A DNA stretch of 64,000 nt from CAZESS01 sp964414415. Its GTDB lineage: Archaea > Thermoplasmatota > E2 > UBA202 > DSCA01. The stretch is from assembly GCA_964414415.1 (NCBI GenBank), contig CAYPWJ010000005.1, forward strand, positions 44,450 through 108,449, in the 5' to 3' direction. Of this stretch, positions 58,117 to 64,000 are shown piece after piece. The notes under the pieces are model-generated. The model made no database searches. It had not been told where the DNA came from and saw only the letters and a list, made by a program, of their open reading frames with translations. Numbering within the stretch: the stretch's first letter is position 1; each line of letters opens with the position of its first letter. Position numbers and translations under genes: made by a program.

Positions 58117-58155
58117 GGCTGTCTCTCGATCCCGGACAGCCTGTTTCTTTTTCCC
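58117..58155 (+). terminator. Stem-loop plus T-rich terminator after aIF2-beta
   Basis: GGCTGTC (58117-58123) pairs with GACAGCC (58135-58141), 7 bp with an 11-nt loop, followed by TGTTTCTTTTTCCCTC. This looks like an intrinsic terminator; T-tracts alone often suffice in archaea. Confidence 0.6.
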
Positions 58156-58212
58156 TCTCCACGACCCCCTTAAAACGGTAAGTATTTAAAGGTCGCCGTC
58201 TTTGGTCCGGCA

Positions 58213-59118
58213 ATGGGTATCATTGACATCAAGAGACTGGTGAAGCATTACGACGGCACGCCAGCTGTCGACGGCATCAGCATGGAGGTCCGGCAGGGCG
58301 AAGTCTTCGCGCTGCTTGGCCCCAATGGAGCCGGGAAGACGACGGCCATCAAGGCCATGCTGGGGCTGCTGACACCCACCGCCGGGAGCGTTATCATCGG
58401 CGGCCACGACGTACAGCGGCATGGGAAGGCGGCGCGGCGGCAGATCGGCTACCTCCCGGAGAAAGTGGCGTTTTACGACAATCTGACGGGACGGCAGACG
58501 ATGGCGTTTTACGCAGAGCTGCAGGGCGCCACCGATAGCCAGGGGAAATCGCTCCTTGAAACGGTGGGGCTCGGCGACGACATGGACAAAAAAGTGGGCG
58601 CCTACTCCAAGGGCATGGTGCAGCGCTTGGGATTGGCCCAGGCCATGATCGGCGAGCCGGCTGTGCTCGTGCTCGACGAGCCGACGAGTGGACTCGACCC
58701 CCGTGGCTCCTGGCAGATACGCCAGAAGATAAAAAAGCTGAACGAGCAGGGCACCACTATTTTTATCTCGTCGCACATCCTCAGCGAGGTGCAGGCGGTC
58801 AGCGACCGGGTCGCCATTCTGCATCGCGGCGGGCTGATGGCGCTCGACACATTGGACAATTTAAGCGAGGAGCTCAACCTGCAGCCAGTGCTGAAGATAC
58901 AGGTGCGGCAGCCCACCGAGGAGATGGCGGAGCAGGTGCGGCAGGTCGACGGGGTGAGCACTGTTCGCCTCAGCGGCAACGTCGTCGAGGTGCGCTGTGA
59001 GACGGCGGCGAAACCCAACATCGTCAACGCTATCGAGGCTGCCGGCGGCGACATCATTGATTTCACGACGGAGGAGCCCTCGCTGGAGGAAGTGTTCCTG
59101 AAATTCACGGAGGGCTGA
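58213..59118 (+). CDS. ABC transporter ATPase (NosF-like)
   Basis: 301 aa. Walker A GPNGAGKTT, signature YSKGMVQRLG, Walker B VLVLDEPTSG and switch SSHIL are intact. The C-terminal regulatory region (about 220-300) is typical of ABC-2 exporters. A TTTAAAGG box is 26 nt upstream. It is 2 nt upstream of the permease gene. Confidence 0.9.
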   Translation: MGIIDIKRLVKHYDGTPAVDGISMEVRQGEVFALLGPNGAGKTTAIKAMLGLLTPTAGSVIIGGHDVQRHGKAARRQIGYLPEKVAFYDNLTGRQTMAFYAELQGATDSQGKSLLETVGLGDDMDKKVGAYSKGMVQRLGLAQAMIGEPAVLVLDEPTSGLDPRGSWQIRQKIKKLNEQGTTIFISSHILSEVQAVSDRVAILHRGGLMALDTLDNLSEELNLQPVLKIQVRQPTEEMAEQVRQVDGVSTVRLSGNVVEVRCETAAKPNIVNAIEAAGGDIIDFTTEEPSLEEVFLKFTEG

Positions 59119-59120
59119 CC

Positions 59121-59960
59121 ATGGACGGCAGAGCAGTCTACAGCATCGCGAAAAAGGAGTTCCTGGACAACTGGCGGAACAAGTGGATCATCGCGATGGC
59201 GGCTATCTTCCTGGTGTTGACGCTCGTGATCTCCTATGCCGGGTCGTCCCTCGGCGGCGGCTCCGGCTGGCAGGACATCGGCGGGACCATCGCGGGCATG
59301 ATGAGCATCGTAACCTTTCTCATTCCCATCATCGGACTGATGCTCGGCTATGCAGCCATCGTCGGGGAAAAAGAGAGCGGGTCACTGCAGCTGCTGCTCT
59401 CCTACCCGGTGCATCGCTACGAGGTGTTGCTCGGCAAGTTCGTCGGCCTGTCGGCAGTGCTGGCCGTTGCATCGCTCATCGGGTTCGGCGTGTCAGGCCT
59501 CGTCATCGGGCTGAACGTCTCCGGCATGCAGTGGGGGCAATACGGCGTCTTCATCGGCGGGTCGTTCCTCGTCGGGTTCGCCTACATAGCGCTGGCTCTC
59601 TGCTTTTCCGCCGTGCTGCAAAAGCGCTCGACGGCGCTCGGCGTGTCGGTGCTGCTGTGGTTCCTGTTCGCCATCATCTGGGACACCATCCTTATGGTCG
59701 CGCTGGTGGCGACGGACAACATACGTTTTTCGTCCACGGGAGCGTTTACCACTCCTGGATGGTATCAGGTCGCCGCACTGGTGAACCCTGTCACCGCATA
59801 CCAGACGCTGGTGGCCATCAACATCGAAGCGGTGTCGGCAAATATCCCCGGGGAACTTCCCTGGTTTTACTCGACGCCGGTTGCGCTTGCCGTGCTGCTG
59901 ACCTGGATCGCGGTGCCGCTGCTGGCGGGCTACGCCATATTCAGGAGAAAAGATATCTAA
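59121..59960 (+). CDS. ABC-2 permease (NosY-like)
   Basis: 279 aa, six hydrophobic helices. The N-terminus IAKKEFLDNWRNKWI and the cytoplasmic segment EKESGSLQLLLSYPVHRYEVLLGK are typical NosY/ABC-2 features. It probably exports a lipid, polymer or protein together with the upstream ATPase; two NosD-like proteins are encoded elsewhere in the window, a suggestive but unproven link. Its stop shares CTAA with the prs stop on the other strand. Confidence 0.87.
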   Translation: MDGRAVYSIAKKEFLDNWRNKWIIAMAAIFLVLTLVISYAGSSLGGGSGWQDIGGTIAGMMSIVTFLIPIIGLMLGYAAIVGEKESGSLQLLLSYPVHRYEVLLGKFVGLSAVLAVASLIGFGVSGLVIGLNVSGMQWGQYGVFIGGSFLVGFAYIALALCFSAVLQKRSTALGVSVLLWFLFAIIWDTILMVALVATDNIRFSSTGAFTTPGWYQVAALVNPVTAYQTLVAINIEAVSANIPGELPWFYSTPVALAVLLTWIAVPLLAGYAIFRRKDI

Positions 59961-60799
59961 AACAGGGCGGCAATGGGCGGCGCTGCGCTCACCACGCTAA
60001 ACGTGGATTCGATGGTGTCGGTGGCGACGATGTCATCGCAGCCTGCCTCCCTGATGCGCGTGACGGCGCCCTCGGCGAAGAGGCCATGTGAACAGGCCGC
60101 GTATACCTCGGATGCTCCCTGCCGTTTGAGGTTGCGGACGGCTGCGGCCATCGTGCCGCCGGTGGAGATGATGTCGTCGATGACCAAAACATGGCGGTCG
60201 GCCACGTCGAGCTGCTTGGGCTGCATCTCCACCTCGTCGCCGCTCAAACGTGTCTTTTCGAGGTGGTCGTACGGGCAATCGATGGTCTCTGCGGCCAGCT
60301 TGGCCCGCTGCAGCGCCCCGTGGTCTGGAGCCAGCACCATGTCGGCTCGGCCGGAGAAATGCGCTGCAAGCTCATGGACGGCCGTGACGACGTGCGCCTG
60401 GATGTCGAAGAACTCGGAGATATATTCCTTGTGCGGATCGACGGTCGCTACCGCGTCTGCATCCTGCTCGATGAGACTGGCCAGCTTGGCGGCGCTGACC
60501 GCCTCACCCTGCTCGAACACCTGGTCCTGCCGGCCGTAGCCGTAGTAGGGCAGCACGACGCGGATGGTGTCTGCACCCATGCGCCGGGCGGCGTCCTGTA
60601 GCAAAAAAAGCTCCACGATGTTGCCATCTGGATAGGTGTTCTGGATGATGATGGCTTCGTCGAGCGACTCATGCACGCGAACGTAGAGCTCGCCGTCAGG
60701 GAACCGCTTGACCGTCGTCTCGGCCAGCGGCACGTCGAGCGTCTCTGACAGTGAGGCTGCCAGCTGTGGAGAAGAAGAACCGGCGATAATGCGCTTCAT
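59957..60799 (-). CDS. prs: Ribose-phosphate pyrophosphokinase
   Basis: 280 aa, the shorter archaeal type. RFPDGELYVRV, YYGYGRQDQVF, VDPHKEYISEFF and the PRPP-binding loop VLVIDDIISTGGTMA are present. It makes PRPP from ribose-5-phosphate. ACTTAAAAGG about 26 nt upstream supports a leaderless ATG. The upstream lplB-lplA genes are on the same strand, 6 bp away, and could read through. Confidence 0.94.
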   Translation of the reverse strand: MKRIIAGSSSPQLAASLSETLDVPLAETTVKRFPDGELYVRVHESLDEAIIIQNTYPDGNIVELFLLQDAARRMGADTIRVVLPYYGYGRQDQVFEQGEAVSAAKLASLIEQDADAVATVDPHKEYISEFFDIQAHVVTAVHELAAHFSGRADMVLAPDHGALQRAKLAAETIDCPYDHLEKTRLSGDEVEMQPKQLDVADRHVLVIDDIISTGGTMAAAVRNLKRQGASEVYAACSHGLFAEGAVTRIREAGCDDIVATDTIESTFSVVSAAPPIAALF

Positions 60800-60805
60800 A
60801 CCCCG

Positions 60806-61114
60806 TTAACGGCTGCCGCCTTTTAAGTTTTTAATCGCCATGTCTGTCACCGTGGCAAAGTGCTCCGGCGCCACGCCGAGCATCTCCACGTCAGCCGACG
60901 AAAAAAACATATCAGTGGCTGCAGCCACTTCGTCGGGTGTCCGTCCCACCAGGTGCTGCTCAAGGTTTGCTACCGTGTGGCTGGGCATCAGGAAAAAGTC
61001 GCCGGTGAACCGCACGGCGGCGATGACGCCATCCTTCAGCGTCAGTGTACAGCGAAGCAGCTTGCCCCGGCGGGGCTTCAATTCAGCGCTGGAAGGTCCA
61101 CTCGTCGCTGTCAT
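60806..61114 (-). CDS. lplB: Lipoate-protein ligase accessory subunit LplB
   Basis: 102 aa. LKPRRGKLLRCTLTLKDG, RFTGDFFLMPSH, LEQHLVGR and DMFFSSADVEMLGV match the C-terminal accessory domain of LplA, here as a separate protein as in Thermoplasma acidophilum. It is needed for lipoyl-adenylate formation. The ATG at 61114 overlaps the lplA 3' end by 32 nt; a TTG right after the lplA stop (61081) is another possible start, giving the conserved KPRRGKL region at the N-terminus. Confidence 0.85.
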   Translation of the reverse strand: MTATSGPSSAELKPRRGKLLRCTLTLKDGVIAAVRFTGDFFLMPSHTVANLEQHLVGRTPDEVAAATDMFFSSADVEMLGVAPEHFATVTDMAIKNLKGGSR

Positions 61115-61823
61115 ATTTCTCCCGCAGCCTGGGCAGTCGTTCACGTTCGCCGTCGGTGAGTCCGCCGTCCTGCAGCGTCACCTCGAAGGTGTCGGCAAAG
61201 CCCCGCCGCAATGCATCGATGACGTCGCCGCGGTCGACGTCGCCGTGCTGCTGACACAGCGACGTCACCCGGGCACTCGCATCTTCGATGGCCTTGTCAG
61301 CTATCTTTGTATCTGAGACGCGCAGCAACGTGAACATCAGCGTCACGTCGACATCCAGCAGGACGGTGCCGTGCTGCAGCACGGAGCCATGCCGGCGGGT
61401 CTGCGCGCTCCCCGATATCTTTTTGCCGTCGACCACGACGTCATTGAGCGGTGCAAAGCGTGCATCGACGGCGAGCTGCTGCAGCCCCGCCGCGATGGCT
61501 GTGCAGATACGCTGGCATGACTGCTGCACGTTGCGGGGCAACGCTGTCTCTGGCAGCACCAGGGAGTAGGTGATTTCTCCCTGCCTGTCATGGTAGACGG
61601 CGCCGCCGCCCGATATGCGGCGGACGACGTCGACGCCATGCTGCCGGCATGCCTCGAGGTCGACTTCCTCGTGGATGCCCTGGAAGTAGCCGATTGACAG
61701 CGCGGACGGCTGCCAGGTGTAGAGCCGCAGGGTCGGCGTTCCGGACGCGAGTATCGCTTCATCGATGGCCATGTTGGATGCCGCGTCGGCGGCGTCGTCG
61801 ACGATACATCGCCAGGTGTCCAT
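61083..61823 (-). CDS. lplA: Lipoate-protein ligase A catalytic subunit
   Basis: 246 aa. WRCIVDDAADAASNMAIDEA at the N-terminus, then RRISGGGAVYHDRQGEITYS and DVVVDGKKISGSAQTRRHGS are the catalytic signatures, with the lipoyl-AMP Lys in KKISGSAQ. It attaches lipoate to 2-oxoacid dehydrogenase or glycine-cleavage proteins. The ATG at 61823 matches the family N-terminus; 61853 is a second in-frame ATG but leaves only 10-15 nt to the TATA. Confidence 0.87.
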   Translation of the reverse strand: MDTWRCIVDDAADAASNMAIDEAILASGTPTLRLYTWQPSALSIGYFQGIHEEVDLEACRQHGVDVVRRISGGGAVYHDRQGEITYSLVLPETALPRNVQQSCQRICTAIAAGLQQLAVDARFAPLNDVVVDGKKISGSAQTRRHGSVLQHGTVLLDVDVTLMFTLLRVSDTKIADKAIEDASARVTSLCQQHGDVDRGDVIDALRRGFADTFEVTLQDGGLTDGERERLPRLREKYDSDEWTFQR

Positions 61824-61862
61824 GGACGCGAATGTGACGGGCGTACAAAGCATTGTCGATAT

Positions 61863-61872
61863 CCTTATATAA
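61863..61872. promoter_or_regulatory. Palindromic TATA box serving lplA and the ABC exporter
   Basis: CTTATATAAG is a perfect 10-bp palindrome. Centred at 61868, it lies about 26 nt before the ABC ATG (61892) on plus and predicts a start near 61842 on minus, 19 nt before the lplA ATG. Confidence 0.5.
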
Positions 61873-61891
61873 GATGGGTGCTTCCGCTGGC

Positions 61892-62812
61892 ATGGCAGAG
61901 GCTATCGAAGTCGAGGGGCTCACCAAGACATACGGAGACGTCACGGCGGTCGATGACATCTCGTTCACCGTCCAGGAGGGAGCCGTGTTCGCCTTCCTGG
62001 GCCCCAACGGCGCCGGCAAGACGACGACCGTGGAGATCATCGAGATGATTCGCAGCGCCGACCGTGGCACCGTCAGGGTGCTCGGCCGTGACATCGAGCG
62101 GCAGCCGGCGGCCATCAAGGAACACATCGGCGTGCTGCCGCAGGAATTCCAGTCATTCGAGCGGCTCACCGTCCGGGAGACCATCAGGTATTTTGCGAAG
62201 CTGTACCGCCAGCATGCCAACATTGACCGGATCATCGACCTCATGGACCTCCGTGACAAGGAAGACGCGCTGTACCGGAACCTGTCCGGCGGCCTGAAGC
62301 AGCGCGTCGGCGTCGGCATCGCCCTGGTCAACGACCCCGACATCGTGTTTCTCGATGAGCCGACGACGGGGCTCGACCCGAAGGCGCGACGCGACGTCTG
62401 GAACGCTATCGCCGGGCTCAAGGAGGAAGGCAAGACTGTCTTCCTGACGACGCATTACATGGAGGAGGCGGAATATCTTGCAGATCATATTGCCATCATC
62501 CACCGCGGCCGCATCGTCATCGAGGGCTCGCTTGACGAGCTCATCCAGCAATACGGCGGCAAAAGCGTGCTGTCCATCCGGGGCACCAAGACAGACAAGA
62601 TCATGGCGGCACTGCAGGAGAAGGGATACGACGCACGAGCGAAGGACAGCACGGTGGAGGCAAAAATCGAGAGGAAAGACGCGGTCATCGACATCCTGTT
62701 CCATCTCCGTGAACAGGATCTCTACTACCGCGAGGTTGACATCAAGCACTCGGACCTTGAAGACGTGTTCCTCAATGTAACCGGTACCTCGCTGGGAGGG
62801 GAAAACACGTGA
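61892..62812 (+). CDS. ABC transporter ATPase (ABC-2 exporter type)
   Basis: 306 aa. Walker A GPNGAGKTT, signature LSGGLKQRVGVG, Walker B IVFLDEPTTGLDP and TTHYMEEAEYLAD are intact. The C-terminal domain has the drug/polymer exporter form with VDIKHSDLEDVFLNVTG at the end. The ATG at 61892 is favoured by the palindromic TATA 24-26 nt upstream over the longer frames from 61853. GTGA overlap with the permease. Confidence 0.9.
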   Translation: MAEAIEVEGLTKTYGDVTAVDDISFTVQEGAVFAFLGPNGAGKTTTVEIIEMIRSADRGTVRVLGRDIERQPAAIKEHIGVLPQEFQSFERLTVRETIRYFAKLYRQHANIDRIIDLMDLRDKEDALYRNLSGGLKQRVGVGIALVNDPDIVFLDEPTTGLDPKARRDVWNAIAGLKEEGKTVFLTTHYMEEAEYLADHIAIIHRGRIVIEGSLDELIQQYGGKSVLSIRGTKTDKIMAALQEKGYDARAKDSTVEAKIERKDAVIDILFHLREQDLYYREVDIKHSDLEDVFLNVTGTSLGGENT

Positions 62813-63999
62813 AACCTCGTATCATCGCCACGGACTTTGCAGCAAGCATAAAATCGTTCGTGCGGAACAAGGGAACACTGTTTTTCTCCTTCGCGTTCCC
62901 CATCATCCTCATCCTGCTGTTTGGGGCTATCTTTTCCGGCGGTGGGACGGGCTCCTACGAACTGTACGTCGCAAACTACGACTACGCCAACGGCGAGCTC
63001 AACGCCACGACGCGGCAGTACTGTCCGTTTCCCGTGCCTGAGAACGAGAGCAACATCTATGACGCCCTCTACCGACAGCTGGAAGACACCGGCGTGGTCG
63101 ACATCAAGACGATAAACAGCAGCGAGTATCCGCGCGGCGAGCTCCGCAGCCACGTGGAGGACAAAAAACTGCAGTCGGTCATGGTAATCCCGGAGAGCTA
63201 CTGCATGTCCCTCGCCTGGGCGATGCAGACCGGCACCCCGAATGCAACCCGGAACATGACCTTGATGCTCGACCAGGGAGCGCAGCAGCGGAATGGCGTC
63301 ATCACGTCGGTGGTGCAGCGCTTCACGGGAGAAGCAAACCTGGGCATCGCCGGTGGCGGCCATTATCTTCGCTACAATACCACCGGCGTCGTGCAGGAGG
63401 ACTTCGAATTCATCGATTTCTTCCTGCCCGGCGTCATCGCGCTGACGGTGATGACCAACAGCATATTCGGCATCGTGGAGACCAACATCCGGCTGCGGAA
63501 GCGCGGCATCCTCCGCAAGCTGTCGACGACGCCGTTCACCCGGAGCGAATGGCTGCTCTCAAAGATGCTCTACATGCTCTTCATCGCGTTTCTCTCCACC
63601 GCCGTGATAATGGTGGTCGGTGCTCTCGTCTGGGATATCTCCTTCAAGCTCAACATCTACATGTTCATCCTCATCGTGTCAGGCAGCTTCGCCTTTGCAG
63701 GCATCGGCATGATCCTCAGCCGCTTCGTTCACGACGAGGAGACAGCTCCCGCGGCGGCGAACGCCGTCACGTTTCCCATGATGTTCCTCGCGGGTATTTT
63801 CTTCCCGCTGGAGCAGATGCCGCAGTTCCTGCAGGTCATCGCCCGCTATCTCCCGCTCTACTATCTCGGGGAGGGACTCCGCGACGCGATGATATACGGC
63901 AACATGGACAGCGCACTCTACAACACAGAGGTCATCTTTGTCTTTGCGGCCGTCGTCTTCGCCATCGGCGTCGCCATCACCACCTGGAAGGAAGAATAG
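62809..63999 (+). CDS. ABC-2 permease with large extracytoplasmic domain
   Basis: 396 aa, complete, ending one base before the window edge. It has an N-terminal helix (LFFSFAFPIILILLFGAIFSG), a soluble outward domain (about 45-200, with several N-x-S/T sites), then five to six helices (FFLPGVIALTVMTNSIFGI, IRLRKRGILRKLSTTPF, ETAPAAANAVTFPMMFLAG). This is the DrrB/YhgE-like exporter form. Start is the GTG overlapping the ATPase stop. A second exporter, unlike the NosFY-type pair. Confidence 0.87.
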   Translation: MKPRIIATDFAASIKSFVRNKGTLFFSFAFPIILILLFGAIFSGGGTGSYELYVANYDYANGELNATTRQYCPFPVPENESNIYDALYRQLEDTGVVDIKTINSSEYPRGELRSHVEDKKLQSVMVIPESYCMSLAWAMQTGTPNATRNMTLMLDQGAQQRNGVITSVVQRFTGEANLGIAGGGHYLRYNTTGVVQEDFEFIDFFLPGVIALTVMTNSIFGIVETNIRLRKRGILRKLSTTPFTRSEWLLSKMLYMLFIAFLSTAVIMVVGALVWDISFKLNIYMFILIVSGSFAFAGIGMILSRFVHDEETAPAAANAVTFPMMFLAGIFFPLEQMPQFLQVIARYLPLYYLGEGLRDAMIYGNMDSALYNTEVIFVFAAVVFAIGVAITTWKEE

Positions 64000-64000
64000 C

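Noticed and set aside
1..64000. CRISPR array, cas genes, replication origin
   Set aside because: I saw no regularly spaced direct repeats of 24-40 bp, no Cas motifs, and no Orc1/Cdc6 gene with origin-type repeats. The short tandem repeats found have only two copies.

Overview
The window is archaeal chromosome, about 60% G+C by eye. Archaeal markers include initiation factor aIF2-beta, class I lysyl-tRNA synthetase, class II HMG-CoA reductase, pyruvoyl arginine decarboxylase, MptE, a stand-alone GMP synthase ATPase subunit, Elp3, an RPA-like OB-fold protein, an UbiA prenyltransferase and a surface protein with a PGF-CTERM tail. The two-gene lipoate ligase (lplA/lplB), secreted cysteine peptidase and PAS/HisKA_2 sensing favour a Thermoplasmatota-like euryarchaeon; this placement is inference. 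Most genes have an A-box (TATA) about 26 bp upstream of the start codon, so leaderless transcription appears to be the rule. I used this spacing to choose many starts. Shine-Dalgarno sites appear only at leadered genes.

Layout. 1-7.0 kb: a candidate small RNA on the minus strand, a two-component pair (multi-PAS kinase and REC-PAS-HTH regulator), then a secreted papain-like peptidase and a secreted lipase. 7.0-13.8 kb: DUF1614 membrane protein, Lhr-type helicase, PPC-domain protein, pdaD, and a glycolate/D-lactate oxidase pair. 13.8-17.3 kb: a strikingly AT-rich two-gene island encoding a DNA methyltransferase and a GHKL ATPase, probably a horizontally acquired defence or restriction-like module. 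17.4-25.1 kb: lysS, hmgA, a membrane protein and two tandem secreted beta-helix (NosD-like) proteins. 25.2-34.2 kb: a LuxE-like synthetase with a transglutaminase-like protein, an EamA exporter, an SDR, tRNA-Pro(GGG), a 57-aa Trm112-like zinc ribbon, truA, a secreted orphan, UbiA, elp3 and a coiled-coil protein. 34.2-40.5 kb: a 1831-aa PKD/beta-helix surface protein and the OB-fold protein. 40.6-54.5 kb: hexulose-6-phosphate synthase/RraA fusion, mptE-guaAB-purE operon, amidohydrolase, CBS protein, glyS, acyl-CoA synthetase, DUF432-MscS, purD-GNAT, Mth938-like protein, cysS. 54.6-64 kb: radical SAM protein, a 622-bp gene-free gap holding a strong candidate 255-nt structured RNA, a TIM-barrel endonuclease IV-like protein, hxlB, aIF2-beta, a NosF/NosY-like ABC pair, prs, lplB-lplA, and a second ABC-2 exporter ending at the window edge.

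How the genes connect: hexulose-phosphate synthase (40.6 kb), hexuloisomerase (57.1 kb) and prs (60 kb) give a route from fructose-6-phosphate to PRPP, which feeds purD, purE and guaAB; MptE uses a GTP-derived pterin. HMG-CoA reductase and UbiA belong to isoprenoid lipid synthesis. Three aminoacyl-tRNA synthetases, a tRNA, TruA, Elp3 and a Trm112-like protein give a translation/tRNA-modification theme. Secreted peptidase, lipase and beta-helix proteins suggest a heterotroph acting on extracellular polymers. The most novel-looking items are the GHKL-methyltransferase island and the two structured RNAs at 4-110 (minus) and 55836-56090 (plus).
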